Positions 45,311-58,200 of a stretch of 64,000 nt of DNA are shown here, piece by piece. The notes under the pieces were generated by a model, which worked only from the letters and a program-made list of their open reading frames with translations, did no database searches and was not told the origin of the DNA. Position numbers and translations under genes: made by a program. Each line of letters starts with the position of its first letter. Position 1 is the first letter of the stretch. Source of the stretch: Conus ventricosus (Eukaryota > Mollusca > Gastropoda > Neogastropoda > Conidae); NCBI GenBank assembly GCA_018398815.1, contig CM031626.1:39227654-39291653 (forward strand), written 5' to 3'.

Positions 45311-45600
45311 ACTATGTTGACTGCGCAGCTGTCTAACTCCAAGTGCCAGTAACGTCTCTACAGGGAGGAAACACATGCATGGGTACCAGTTCTGTCCAAA
45401 TCCAAGGGAAGGTCAGTACATCAGCTTGCATTACTTACTTACATCCACCTTTCAAAATGGCGTGGTGCATTGCTATGAATAGAGGACTGTCTTTCACGAA
45501 AGAATTAAAAGTAAGACCACATACTGATGTCACGATTGCATATAAATATGATGCCCGAATAATTTGATTCTACTAGAATAAATGAATGAAATGTGCAAGG

Positions 45601-46389
45601 AGAGAACAAGGGAAAGGCGGCTCTAACTCACTTGCTCCCTCCACCAAGTTTTCGGGCGAAAGGGACCTAAAGCCCCTTTCCTGTTCTCTTGACCAGTAAA
45701 GACTTCAATAACCAAAAATAAAGCTTATCTACAATCAGACATATGTGTAGGTTATCCGTTTTCAATATAATTTACAAAACTTGCCTTGTCTTTTAAAACC
45801 TAAGTTATATTTTTGACATAATATCCGCCACTAATTCTTTTTTCAGTCTTGATTCGCGCGCCCATTGCACACACTCCCACACTAAGACACACACACTAAC
45901 ACCCACACACACACACACACATCACACACACACCACATCACACACTTTTCTCTTTCTCTCTCTCTCTCAATTAAATGACATAAAATCGCACAACTTCTTC
46001 TGACTAATTTTACACTACAAACTTTGTACACAGACAGGCAGACACGGGGCTGAAACCTGATCACTTAATTTACGGCTTATCGGCGGCCTTCGTTTACACA
46101 GCGCAGGCTAGGCGCTCTGGTTGCAAACTCACACTCGGCTGGGTTGCACCACTTGCTATCAGCAAATGATTTGGACAATTCTAGATTGCTAGGTCGCATC
46201 GAGGCTGTCACGTGACAAGGCGGTTCTGGCCATTCGTTGTTCAAGATACCGCCCAAGAAGGTTGTGTTTTTGACTGCGCTCCGGTGTTACCACTCGTGTT
46301 TTAGTTGTGTTATTTTTAAAAAGTGGCTAAACGTTACTGGAAAGAACAGGTTTGTGGATTTGTGACTATAAGTTTACTTTGACTGCATG
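45601..46389 (+). mobile_element. Polinton end-derivative, tandem unit 1
   Basis: Starts with a terminal repeat and hairpin (45,601-45,689; arms AGAGAACAAGGGAAAGGCGG and its complement CCCCTTTCCTGTTCTCT), followed by the same inner repeat as 28,136-28,220. It then jumps to sequence like 28,366-28,400 (GTTATATTTTTGACATAA) of the ATPase gene, skipping about 140 bp, and goes on into non-Polinton DNA with a CA microsatellite. The unit recurs diverged at 46,390. A non-autonomous deletion form is the simplest reading. Confidence 0.7.
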
Positions 46390-47000
46390 AGAGAAATGTA
46401 ATATGCTGACTTTTAACTACATTCGCCCTCAAACCAGTGTTCGGGCGAAAGTGACTGAAGCGGCATATTTACAGTTCTATAGACAAGTAAGACTTCACTA
46501 AGCAAAAAATAACGAGTATCTACAAACAGACATACTGTGTAGGGTTATCCGATTTTCATACTATATTTACAAAACTTACTTGTCTTTTAAAACTAAGTTT
46601 ATTTTTGACATAAAATCGCAACTTTATTCTGACTTAATTTCTACCTACAAAACTTTATTTAACAGACAGGCTGACACGTGCTCCTTAAAAAAAACCCCCC
46701 TGATCGCCTTAATTTACGGCTGGCGCAGTCGAGCCGACCTTCCGTTCACCACAGCGCACGGCCGGCTACAAACTGCGGCCAAAAATCAATAAAGCACACC
46801 TGGCGGCGCGTTAGCGAATGTTCTAGACTGTCACGTGTCACTCCCACTTTGTGGCCGCCACGCAGCAAAGGGGTGAAACGCTAGGCTAGTTGCCACGATT
46901 TAGCCGGTTTGTATGTCATTTATCTTGGCGGCGCCGAGCAGTGAAGGTGTGTGTGTGCCGAAGTTTTGTGCAGGTTGGTTTTGTTTATAAATATATTGAT
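46390..47000 (+). mobile_element. Polinton end-derivative, tandem unit 2
   Basis: Diverged repeat of 45,601-46,389: hairpin 46,390-46,481, inner terminal repeat, the same ATPase-derived jump, then shared sequence including AATTTACGGCT and ACAGCGCA. The hairpin arms have changed together (AGAGAAATGTAATATGC against GCATATTTACAGTTCTAT). It may serve as the left terminus of the inverted copy 2. Confidence 0.65.
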
Positions 47001-47339
47001 CATGGCAGAACAACGACAGTGGGAGATTTCTAAAGTGACAATACTTGTCGACTGTTGAGTACCATGCACAATTTGTTGTTAGTTTGCTTGGATGAGTTGA
47101 GAGCGGCAGGCCCTTCTTATTCTTCGCCAAACTAAAGAGAGGGAGTGCTCGTTTTGTTGAATCCATATGCTAAAAGGTTTTCTACTGTCAGTCATTTCTT
47201 TATAGAAGTCTACTCTATGAGGAAGGATTTGAATTTAATGTTTTCAAGCATTGAGGAGATTAGGAAATTATTGGACTACTCCGTACAGAGAGGCCAATAC
47301 AAATCCAAACACATCCTCTCAAAGTCCCGCCAGCAGTAA
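46997..47339 (+). CDS. Possible broken small gene
   Basis: After TATAAATATATTGATC an ATG at about 47,003 opens a frame MAEQRQWEISKVTI that shifts and continues through protein-like stretches (VESGRPFLFFAKLKRGSARF, then MRKDLNLMFSSIEEIRKLLD) to a stop at 47,337. No family recognised. Weak call; a TATA-like start context is the main support. Confidence 0.25.
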
Positions 47340-47344
47340 GAGAG

Positions 47345-47640
47345 ACTAGCGGCTCCACCTTAGAGCGGTCAAAGGTTACAGTGGCAAGCGTGCTTCAGAC
47401 GCTCCACCCTAGAGCGGTCAAAGGTCTCAGTGGGCAAGCCGTGTTCTTCAGCGCTCACCTAGAGCGGTCAAAGGTCACAGTGCAAGCGTTTCTTCAGCGC
47501 TCCACCCTAGAGCGGTCAAAAAAATAAAAAGGTCACAGTGGCAAGCCGTTTTCTTTTAGCGCTCCACCCTAGAGGCGGTCAAGGTCACAATGGCAAGCCG
47601 GTTTCTTCAGCGCTCACCCTAGAGCGGTCAAGGTTATCAG
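47345..47640. repeat. 50-bp tandem repeat, six units
   Basis: Units around CTCCACCCTAGAGCGGTCAA AGGTCACAGTGGCAAGC... with many indels; one unit carries an AAAATAAAA insert near 47,520. 47,640-47,960 is unique, without a supported gene. Confidence 0.85.
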
Positions 47641-48220
47641 CAGGTGAGATCAGACTTTTTTTGCTGCTTCGTAACTTCTCTGTGTATTGCTGTTACGCTT
47701 CATTCAACATACAAAGGCTGTCTATTTAGATTTTGTGAACACTTAAAGGCGGTCTTAGACGGTCGCTGGGTGTTCTGTTTATTCAATTGTCTTGTTTTAT
47801 TCAATCAGGCTTTGTTAAATGCCTTGGGTGGCTTGCTTTGAAAAAAACAACTTGCAACACAAAGAGCCCAATTGCATCACAATAACGCAAGCACTGTCTT
47901 GCACCAAGTGGTGGTTACACCATGACAAATAATAAAGCTCTGTGTACACCATCACACACTCCCACCCCCAAGTCACCCTAGTTCTTAATTAAGTTTTTAA
48001 TTAAGTCACCCCAAAGTTATTAATTAAGTTTTTATATTAAGTCACCCCAAGTTCTTAATTAAGTTTTTATTTAAGTTACTTCCAAGTTTTAATAAGTTCT
48101 TGATTAAAGTATCTAATTAGTTCTGATTAAGTTACCTCAAGATTGTAATTAAATCGTCTTTAAGTATATAACAACCAAGTCTCTTATTCAGTTATCTTAT
48201 AATTATCAAAAAAATACAAT

Positions 48221-48459
48221 CTATGTTTTTATTCTTAAATAGTCGGTGTCTAATATAGTACACACACGCCTCAAAAAATCGCGTCATCGTTGAGGATGTC
48301 TTGCTCCAGCGTCCTCTGCGCGAAATTGGTCCCAGCCTAAATCTTAATGAAGTTCTTACATCCTATAGCACCGCATGATTACAATCTGGTCTATGAAATG
48401 TCTTTTATAGACTCCATGTCTTTATTTATTGACTTGATCATTTTTTATAATTGGCCCAT
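48221..48459 (-). pseudogene. Copy 2: small Cys-rich gene
   Basis: Counterpart of 41,226-41,458. Substitutions and indels break the frame, including the region of the cysteine cluster. Confidence 0.7.
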
Positions 48460-48503
48460 GATCTATTTTTATAAAAAAAATTTTAAATTACGTTCATAAA
48501 ATA

Positions 48504-49462
48504 TTATTCCATCTGAAATGGATCTAAATGATCTTTTGTTATGGCGGTGCTGGGTGCTGTTGTTTTTTGTATTAGCGGTTCAGATTTTTTTGATTGCTTT
48601 TGTTTAGGCTGCCATGGTTATATTTTTAAAACAGTAATAACGCCCCCACAGCAAGCAAGGCGCCAAAAATGGCAAAAGTTTAGTTAATATACCATGAAGA
48701 CTTTGGTGCTGTAGGCCTTGAATCACATGGAGTTTTTATAGCTGGCATTGATCAACTTGTTTGGGCGTTGGCGGTGTATATGTTTCATTATGAGTTATAT
48801 TCTGTAACATTAATTTTTGTTGTCTGTTTCACTCTGCTAATTTTCTTCCTGCTTTAAAACTCGCCCAGGTATGAGGATGCTTTTCACTGGTCTCCACCAG
48901 ATTCAGTAGTTTTCTGCTGATTTCTGGCTTGTTACTTTCTCCACCTGATTCAGTGTTTTTGATTCTGCTGATTTTCTGGCTCGGGTCATTTTGAAGGGAA
49001 AAAATCTATATGATTAAAAAAGTTATTAATCCATGATTAATTGGCGATAACAATGTTCCAAATCTATAGTATAATTCACTATCCTAGAGACTCTAATGAC
49101 GGTGTTTTAAAACTGGATCTGTGCGTAAATATACGTAAGATCTTGTTCAGAATCAATGGAGAGCAAATCTACTGACTAGTTTAGTGTACAAAAACTAAGA
49201 AACCGTTTTTGCCCCTCATTTCACCATTCTAGGACCCCAGCTTGCGCTTCATTACCTGTTATGATCTTTAAAATGTTTGCGGCGACTCTATGTTGAATCT
49301 GTTCTATGCTGAATTCAGTTCCGAGGAATGTTTTGTTTTTCCACATGCTGCAAAGATTACAGGCCTCTCCTTTATGGCATAATAGCTTGGTCATCAACTT
49401 GGTACATTCATAGTTCAGGAAGGTTTAGGCTGCCTTGTAGCAGTAGTAGATCATCATGTCAT
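48504..49462 (-). pseudogene. Copy 2: anchored repeat protein gene
   Basis: Counterpart of 40,233-41,180. The 45-bp internal repeat is still visible near 48,890-48,990 (TCAGTAGTTTTCTGCTGATT and TCAGTGTTTTTGATTCTGCT). No continuous frame. Confidence 0.75.
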
Positions 49463-49498
49463 GTTTTTTATTAATTTAATTATTTTATTTTCTAAAAA

Positions 49499-49728
49499 AT
49501 GAGCACGAAAAAAACTGTTGCCAACCTTTATACCATTCTGCTGTTATTGGAGGTCTAAGTGTAGGATACTCAAGGTTGGTAAAAGGCTTGTTAAGAAAAT
49601 TAAACCAGCAGATCTTGGCAAACTAGACTTGAGATTTCAAGCAAGCTAATTGCTATCATTGCAGCTTCATTTGCCACGAAAGCTTTTTCTAGTTAGCAAG
49701 AATAATTCCGGACAATATAAATATGTAG
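49499..49728 (+). pseudogene. Copy 2: small two-helix membrane protein gene
   Basis: Counterpart of 39,967-40,197, start ATG retained at 49,499, several frame breaks downstream. Confidence 0.7.
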
Positions 49729-49751
49729 AAAAAAAATCGTTATATAAAAAA

Positions 49752-50156
49752 TTGCTTCACTCGTAATGATGATAGGTGGGCGCTGTGGTGAAATGGCTGC
49801 TTTTAGCGGTAGTAATTACGCTTTAGTAAACTCGGATGAAGGCAGAGAGAAAAAAGACATAACATGTGTGGGCAACTAGCTGCAGCACAAGATCACTATG
49901 AAATGCAGGAATTGAGCGTTAGATTTTATTAATAACACACTGAACAAACAGGGGAGCAGCTTACACATTTAAAGATGTTTGACCAGGCAATAAAACAATA
50001 TTATCTTGTAACAGGAAACCAATCGACAGACATTGCCCCCACCAAAATTCAGTGACTTTTCTTAACCATCAGAAAAACAAAAGATGCAAGAAATTCGCGG
50101 TTTAATTGTCTTTGTATTATGGACCGTTGTGTATTATGTGCAATAATATTGGCTGA
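49752..50156 (+). pseudogene. Copy 2: small conserved membrane protein gene, start lost
   Basis: Counterpart of 39,538-39,945. The initiating ATG is TTG here, and multiple indels follow. Confidence 0.75.
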
Positions 50157-50163
50157 GTTAAAA

Positions 50164-51118
50164 ATGAACAAAATCTATTATACGCCAAAAGGATACTGGC
50201 AAGGGTTAACAGCAATTAAAAAGTAAGCCAAGCAGCTGGAGTCAGTGAACAAACAGCAAATGAACATTGGTTTATCTAACAAGCGATTTGGCAAATTTTC
50301 TTACCAAGCTCCTAGGCAAAATAAGAGACACACTTTGTTGAATACAACTCAAAAAACGGACATCCCATTCAAATGAATATATTACCTTGATACTATTAGG
50401 ACGAAAAAAGGATTTAAGTACGCACTCACAGTCATTGCATTGGGCTTCAAGATACAAAGATGCGGAGCCATATACACAAAAGAGTGCTTCTGCTGTTGCT
50501 GTCGCCATACAACTGATATACCAACGAGGCCGTAACTTACCCTCGCATGATTCATGGTGATGATGGAAAAGATTTTAAAGGCAAGTGAATCAATTCTTGT
50601 TAAAACATAGAAGTTTCCATTAAAAGAGGCATTCAGAGAGTTAAGATCACAGGCTTAGTTGAAAACTTTAACAAAACAGTTAGCTGAAAGACTTTTTTCC
50701 TTCCAGTATCACAGAGAGCTATTGTCAATTCTTGCCCCCCACAACACAGAAGGGTTAGGAAGACTGCCCTCAGTTTTGCGCGCAATGAAATAATGAGAAT
50801 TTAAAGGTAAAAACCAGTTACAAGCAATCAAAAAGAAAAAACAATAAATGTTGTTGAAGGAGAGTCTTATCCGGCAAACTTATTACCGTTGGTTTAAAAG
50901 TAAGGTACCTTTATTTACGGGGGAAGCAGAAGGGGACACTCGCATAGGGCAACTGATCAGTTTGGAGTGTTGATCCATATGAAATAAAATGAATTGTAAA
51001 AATGAATCCGCCGTGTATTATTTCGAGAAACTTTGACACACAAAACAACCAGCCTCCTCATAAGATCCTTTGTGAAAAGAAGAATGCAGATAATCCCACC
51101 AGGTCACAGTTCCGCATT
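50164..51118 (+). pseudogene. INT: Copy 2: integrase
   Basis: Counterpart of 38,579-39,530. Nucleotide similarity is clear along the whole length, but no frame runs through: the catalytic blocks are split by indels and stops, so it cannot make integrase. Confidence 0.85.
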
Positions 51119-51151
51119 AATTATTTTTTAGTAAATATATTTGAGTTTAAA

Positions 51152-51482
51152 ATGGAGCTTCAGAAGGATGTGCGAACGAAACAAGAATTGTAAAGAAGGA
51201 GGACCTTGAATGTACGGGAATCATTTCATGCTTGTTAATCGCTATTAAGGAACATTTGCGGGGATTAATCAAATGCTTGCTATATCATCCAGATCACTAC
51301 AACTCAAACCCCCAAATTGGGGAAATGAATATCTTGAAATAATAAAAAAACTTTGAACGCATCAAGCAAACTGAGAAAAGATTTAAATTGAATTGGATGA
51401 AGCTATGATTGATCTTATAATAAAGTTGATGAAAAATATGAAACCCCCCTGTTTTGCGGGCTCTCCAATGGCCCGATTGCAT
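51152..51482 (+). pseudogene. Copy 2: small coiled-coil gene
   Basis: Counterpart of 38,214-38,548; a residual frame at 51,393 still reads LDEAMIDLIIK-like sequence before breaking. Confidence 0.7.
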
Positions 51483-54400
51483 ATGAAAATCCGGATTAAC
51501 AAAACAACGTTTGTGTTTGTTTTTTATTCTTATCTAACGACTCTCTTTGTTACAACAGTTGTGTTGATCTCTGTAGAATTAGATCGTTAAGTTTTACGTT
51601 TTTGTCATGATGAAAAGTCTTATTGCCAAACAATGATTCTTTGTAGTTGTCATGTGATATGTTGGACTGCTACAACGCTGCGGTTATTCCCGTTGCTTTC
51701 TTAATGATTTTACATGGCTCGAAATACTGTACATTTTTTTTACCTTAAACAACAAACTCCTGGATCACCTTTCCAGATAATTCATCCTTCATCTTTCCTA
51801 AAACCTTCTTAATAGTATTTGATGCAAAGGAGAATTCTTTAGGATAAATCAGGACGTGTAATACCATCCTGCATGCCCTTTAGCTACTCGGGTTTCCATG
51901 TCTTTATAGATGTCTTCAGTGAGGATATCTATAAAAAACTATTGTATCTGTGTAAAGTACTCTGGTCTCAAGGATCACGAGGGCTTTAAACAGTAGTCAT
52001 AAAGAACTCTAACATCAAAAGCATTGATAAATTTCTAACCAGTAAACCAATAAATACAGGTTTGCTAATTTGACTTTCTTTTTTTTCATTATTATGCCAA
52101 AAAGCTGATCATGAAATCTTCTGAAGTCCTGATAATTTGGTTTTGAAGTCAGCTAATTGCTTCGTTCTCTTTGGTGAGAATAATCTACCATCTTTACGTT
52201 TGTGGGGATTCTCCATAGTCTTTCCGAAACAGCTGTTGTTCATCACTTGAAAAGTCTTTTTTCTGAAGCATCTGTGGATTGGTTCTGAGATCAGTGTCTT
52301 CATGATGTATGGTTTCATGAACTGTTTTGATCAAAAGCAATATGCGATGAACAGCTGTCAACTTCAAACCATGACTTAATAAAATTGTAGAAGTCTGTAA
52401 TGCACAGACTTAATTTTTTTTGCCTCGAAGATTAGCACTAGTTTAGTGATTCTCTTGGATTCATCTTTAGACTTTCTGACGCTAATGGATAGTCATGATG
52501 CGGTCATGGTGTTCATGAGGATATTCTAAGTCAAATTCTAGAATGGAAACCGCTGTTGTTAGGCGTTAACTGCCCAAACCACTTTAATGCCTTTTGAATA
52601 TTATTCGGATCGGCCGCCTGTGTACATTTTAAAGTTAGTAATGGAAGTGATTTGCGCCATTGGCCCATCATACAGGTGTTTGCATCTGTTACATAAGATA
52701 GTTAGACTTTTTATGGGATCATAATAGTCCAAGTTTTGTTGTTTGCTTTACAGTAATGATGCGACGCCATACTAATTCCTCACGCAATCGTTTCCATTTC
52801 ATTGAATCATTGGTAGGTCAGACAAGAAATCAATCTGTATTCTGTAAACTTTAAGAAAGCGTCCCCAACTCATCCGGGCGCAGAAATGTTAATGGCGGGA
52901 GATCAGGCTATAATGTTTCATGCGGTATTCTATAGTTTCAAAGACGTCCGCCAACAATACATCGGCCCTCAAGTTATGAATATGATAGTCTCCCATTGTT
53001 TTACACTCTAACTTCTGCCACGCATCTTGATCATGTGGTAATCAGAATCACTGAGTCCTTTCCTCTGAGACTAGAAAAGAACGCGCCTTTAGGAGGAAGT
53101 GCGTCTTCATCAAACCTTTCCAACTGTTCATGTACTCATAAGGATAAACGCCCCTTTCTAACAGAGTTGAGTCAAAAATATTCTTCGTATTGGGCAGGAC
53201 TTTAAGGGTCATAGCAGTGACTCTAATGAACCATCATGTGTTGCCATAGAGTCATAAAAAGTATGTTATTTAGATTAAAGCACATTGTACTTTCTGATGA
53301 CTGTGCAATGCATGAAACTGAAGCATCGTCCATGTACTTTCATTATAAGATTGAGCGTCGTACTCGCATGTTATGAAAGAAGATGGGCAGCTTCCATGTC
53401 TTAGGATCAAACTTTAGTTGAAGATTGCATTACTGTGTGTTGCACTCTGAACTTTCCGCTAATGTGATCATGGTCTTCTTACTGTTGGATTCTCTGCGTT
53501 CTGATGAGAGACCTAAACCACAAATCAACAGTGAGTGGCTGCGTCATACTGTTCTTTGTTTCAGGGTCATCATGATTTCAGAAAATTCAGATTATTAGAA
53601 CAGTCATTAAGCACTTGCTGCATGCGTTCTAAAGAAGTATTCTGCTGCATTAGGCCCTCTAATAATTCTGGCTTTTGAATGAAACGCCATCCGACCTGAT
53701 AACAAAGAAGGCAATGAACAAATTGATGATTACTCATTAAGACGGTTTTTCGAAGGTTTTTTGGCGCTGGCCCTTCATAAGGAACAATGAGTGATTCAAC
53801 GTCTGCGTATAAACAACATATGGAGAATATTTTGACATCCGTTTCCAGTTCTTAAAACTAACTTTAGTCGGGTGGGGGCGTAATTAGTTCTGTATTTACA
53901 GTTAACTGGGCCAATACAATGGTTTCTTATGTTCGCTTGCGGCTTGAACAGATGGCATTCTTGTTAAACATTTTCTGCAAAATTCTTGTTTATTTTTATG
54001 CTTTGAATATATGCCGCAATAATCTACTAAATGTTCGTTATCAATGTGTTAATGCGCTCCAGCCCTGATGGTGAAAACATCAGTAGTAAGTTCAACATGA
54101 TTTTTGTCTGGCTCGCCAAGCGTTGGACTGTTCTTGGGACACTTTAATTGCAGTAGATTTGTTCCTCATCCCATGTTATACATTAACAGTTATTGGTTTG
54201 TTTTGTTCTTCAAACTGTTCAATAGAATACGCTAAAGAAAGGATATTCTTACTAAAGTTAAGTTCCATTGATGTAATCCAATAGTTAGAACACTCTCTCT
54301 GCGTTTTTGCGGAGCGTTTAATGCAAGCCTTGCGAGAACACACCACATGAAACATTTGTTGTCTGTATTTTGTATGTTTGCAACTGCTCTTTTTGCAACT

Positions 54401-54858
54401 AATGCTGGAGGTAGTGGAATGTAAGCCTTGCCTTACAATCGGAGCATACTTAGCCTGTTTTAATCTGATCTCTAAACTTCACCCTCCTGACCAACCAGAA
54501 GCCTTCATTTTGGCTTCTTCAGCAGCAGCGGTTCAAACTGTGCAAGCAGTTCGTTGCCCAACCTGGTGTTAAGTCATTACGAGAAAGAATAGTCTGTTGT
54601 TTTGTCGAGACCCAGAATCTAGATTTTCTTCTTTTATTTGTTACATAGTCAATTAAAACAGTTAACATTACTTTACTTGGGGGTCTATTGCTAGTTTTAC
54701 TTGGAACTTGAGAAATTAGCATGAAACAACGCTTGCCTGTACGTTTGTTGGGGTGAATCAATGACTTCTAGATCAATATCATTAGTGCTCTGGATAAACG
54801 CTCTCTCTCAAGCCTTCCTTCACTAATGTTCGTCCGGTTCCTTATATATCTTATCCAT
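51478..54858 (-). pseudogene. POLB: Copy 2: family B DNA polymerase
   Basis: Counterpart of 34,843-38,246 over its full length. Short frames survive, such as 52,318-52,109 with VMNNSCFGKTMENPHKR (motif B). Dozens of indels and stops elsewhere; the catalytic motif C region near 51,930-51,950 is disrupted. Confidence 0.88.
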
Positions 54859-54907
54859 GCTGAGTTTCTTTTCTAACTCAAATATTTATTTAAATTTAAA
54901 AAAAATA

Positions 54908-55611
54908 ATAATCTGGAATCAATATCAACGGTCTTTTTGTGCTTTGGGACTCTAAACTAAGTATCAACACCCTTTGATGTTGTTACTGTGAGCTGTTAAG
55001 GAACAGAGTTTAATGTTCGTTTACTTTTTTTTATGCAATCCTTTTTTATCTCGCTCGGGGTCTGGTGTGAGAAAAACTTGTCTCGCCTTTTCTTTGAAGA
55101 TCAAACTTTTGTCTTTGTATCATCAAAATCGGCTGGTAAACGATTAAATTCTTCATCGATGATGTTTGTGTCAACGAGCGCTTTATTTATTGTCAAGTTT
55201 GAACGAACTAAGGTTTAGCCGTTATTCGTTGAACCATAGCTGTGTGCTTTTGGTGTTTAGTTTTTAATTTTTTGCTAGCAGCACCTAAGATCATGAGCAC
55301 AGGCAAGAGCTAAAGACAAACCACCTAGAGGTAAAGCCGGGGGTGCGCCTATGCGTTGCTAAGGTCAGCACTCGTTCCTGCTGATTAGAGCACTAATAGT
55401 CGTGTTCCTGTATTAATTAGTAACGCATTAAAGGCCAGCAGAATACTGCCTTCGTTTGGGTTTTGCTGTATTTTTGAAAGGTTCTTGCTCTAGTTTTTGT
55501 TTGAATTTGGGTAATATTGGTTAATCTGAAGGTTTTTTATGCTAGGGTTTCTACTATCTCTTTCTCTTCGGCGGCGGCTGTGGCACATTTGGAATAAACC
55601 TGAACAGACAT
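54908..55611 (-). pseudogene. Copy 2: membrane/coiled-coil gene
   Basis: Counterpart of 34,095-34,792; the TTTATAAA-type motif upstream of the start is kept at 55,612-55,630. Frames broken. Confidence 0.7.
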
Positions 55612-55632
55612 GCTTTTTATAAATAAAAATAA

Positions 55633-56936
55633 TAGTATTGTATATCTTTTAGTCTGTTATCTTGAATATTCAGCTGCGCATCATTAATTAAAACAAATGT
55701 ACATTAAGCGCGTTTATCGGCTTCTTCTTCTTTATCAATTTGAATGTTTATTACGTCTCTCACAGTTATCGCTTCCTGCAACTGATTATACTCTGTTGAC
55801 CTTAGGTCAATCATAAACGTAATTTCGTTGTTAAATAATTATCAAGCTAACTCATTGTTGAAGATGTTAAATTTTAGACACAAGGTCAACTGTTGGATTT
55901 CTACACCTCCCGCCTCCAAACAGTTTTCTTATTTCATCAAAATGCTGATAAGGTTTAAGCCCGCCTGAGGTAGATTTGGTTAGGACTACCCTCAATCGAA
56001 CATTGTAACTTCCGATATTTTTGGAATTAAAAACTTTCACTTCCTCTTTTGAACGGGTTCTTCATCTTCGCACAGCAATAAAATACCTTTAAGGATCTTG
56101 CTGCAACACTAAAATCTAAAATTCCAATATAGCGTCTGCCCTGTTCTGGGATATGTTTGTTATGTGAAATTCACTCTTTCGTAATATATTGCTAATTTTG
56201 ATGATATTGTTGCTCCAATTCAGGCCTTGCTAAATTAGGGTTGCTAAAACAACGTCAAACTCTAACAAGATGTCAGAAATGCTGTACTTTGCTTCGGTGT
56301 CTGAAGGATTGATAAACACGTTTGTATTCATTAAAAGTTAGTTCATAGGACAATCTGTCTTTTATTGCTCCTTGCCATGTACGGCGCATGCGCTTTTAAC
56401 ATACTCAAAATCTAAGGGATGGAAAAGCGATTTCCATACGCACAATTTACAGCTAACAGACTTTTTGCTGCTTTTAGATCTGCGGGGATGCGGCGCTATT
56501 TAAAGTTTTAGTGCTTCTTCATTTTCAATTCCTTGAAAACGCAAGATCGGCCCCTTTCATTCCGGTTAGCCATCGATCAGATAGGTTAAAAAATATGTCT
56601 GCATTGTGTAAGAACATATTTCTTGCCCCTCAAGTTTTATAGAAATTGTCTTAACGATTGCCAGCCCAGATTCTGTACTGAACTGACCCTGTTTGGCAGT
56701 CTGTTGTTGAAGCGGAGTACTATTTTGAAAGTAAGACGCGCAGACCCTGCACCATCACTTCTTCCGCTCCTAGGTCGGGAAATTTAACAGTAAGGAATCT
56801 TGATCCGCATCAATAGTAGATGGATTATTTGGAACTGTAATATTCCGGTTATTTCCGTCAGCCCAACCAAAGGGCTCTTACAGGTCTTCTATGCGGGTCA
56901 AGAATCGAGCCATATGGCTGTGACATATTTTATAAA
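55633..56936 (-). pseudogene. Copy 2: hexon-like capsid candidate
   Basis: Counterpart of 32,801-34,071 along its full length with many indels. Start ATG at 56,936 and the TTTTATAAAA upstream motif remain. Confidence 0.78.
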
Positions 56937-56967
56937 ACAAAATAAAAAAAGTTAATTATTAAGAAAC

Positions 56968-58200
56968 ATGGCAGGACATTGAAGATGAGATTATGAGGAT
57001 TTTTTTGTTCCTGGGGGAGACGGACATGGAGTGAAATGGACTCCTTTGGTACAACATCGCTCGGGGCTCTCTTTGCGGCGTGAATTACAGAAAGTAAAGG
57101 TCAGAATCATTATACCAAAGTTTAGGCCACGAACCTCCGAATTTATAGACCTAATGATTTTGAAGTAAAGATGACCATTTGTTTGTGAGGAGGGACCAGG
57201 AGAATCTGTTCGGCTTACAACCTAAACAGACTCTTCAAAGTTTTTAGCCATGGGTACATTAGACAAAAGGGCCTAGTGTGAGCTGATCAAAATCGCTTGG
57301 CATTGCTAAACCAAAAATTATATAGGTATGCAGTTGGCTCACACTACCAAAAACACACTGCAGAACTTCAAACAGTAACCAAATTACAAAACATGGAACT
57401 TAAAGAATTTAAATCAATCGGCAGATGAAATTAATAAATGCAATAGAAGCAGAACCCGTTTTTCCGCAAGACAGAACAGCATTAAAGGATTACACGACTC
57501 ACACTACCAATGCGAGAAATAGCGCCCTTGATCATGCTTTAAAGAGCATTAGAGGGGAATTAACAAACAATTTAGCAAAACTGGGTGAAATAGGGATGAG
57601 CATATAAAAGAGAAAAAGAAAATACTGTTGAGGCTGATGACGCCAACTTAGGCCTGATATTAAAGAAAGAATAACCCAAGACTAAAAGATCTAGAAACAA
57701 GGGAGAGATCAGCAAGACTAGAAGTGTTGTCTATAACCGAGGAACAATTACGAATCAAGTGAGCTCAGACAGAATAAGAGAAAACTATCCAAAGGAATTT
57801 TAATGAAGACACAAACGCTAGCAGACATCAAAGAATACGAACACTGTTAGAGTGCAGGGAGTCACACATTTAGCAAGCGTTATAACAGCCTTTAGGATTT
57901 GCAATAAGGCACACTGGTGTTGGCTATTACAAGGCGGCGGTGGTCAAAGTCCAGTGCTCCAACACATCGCTCCGCCTGTAAATATGGGTAAAAAACAGCT
58001 TGATCATCTTGCGGATTTATTAAAAAAATTAGCGGTAAAGCTATAGACTCTTTACCGAGTATATTAGGGGGTACGGGTATTGTTAGCTGGTTTGTCTACT
58101 GCAAGCAAAGTAGTTGGCTTTATGGCCGAGCACTTATGGACATTAGTTCTCTCGTAATAGTTGGGTTAATATTTAGTAAAATAAAGGAACGAGTAAAAAT
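56968..58200 (+). pseudogene. Copy 2: coiled-coil and transmembrane gene
   Basis: Counterpart of 31,562-32,760; DHALKSIRGELTNNLAKL survives at about 57,520. Many breaks, but the Gly-rich hinge region is recognisable near 57,930. Confidence 0.75.
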
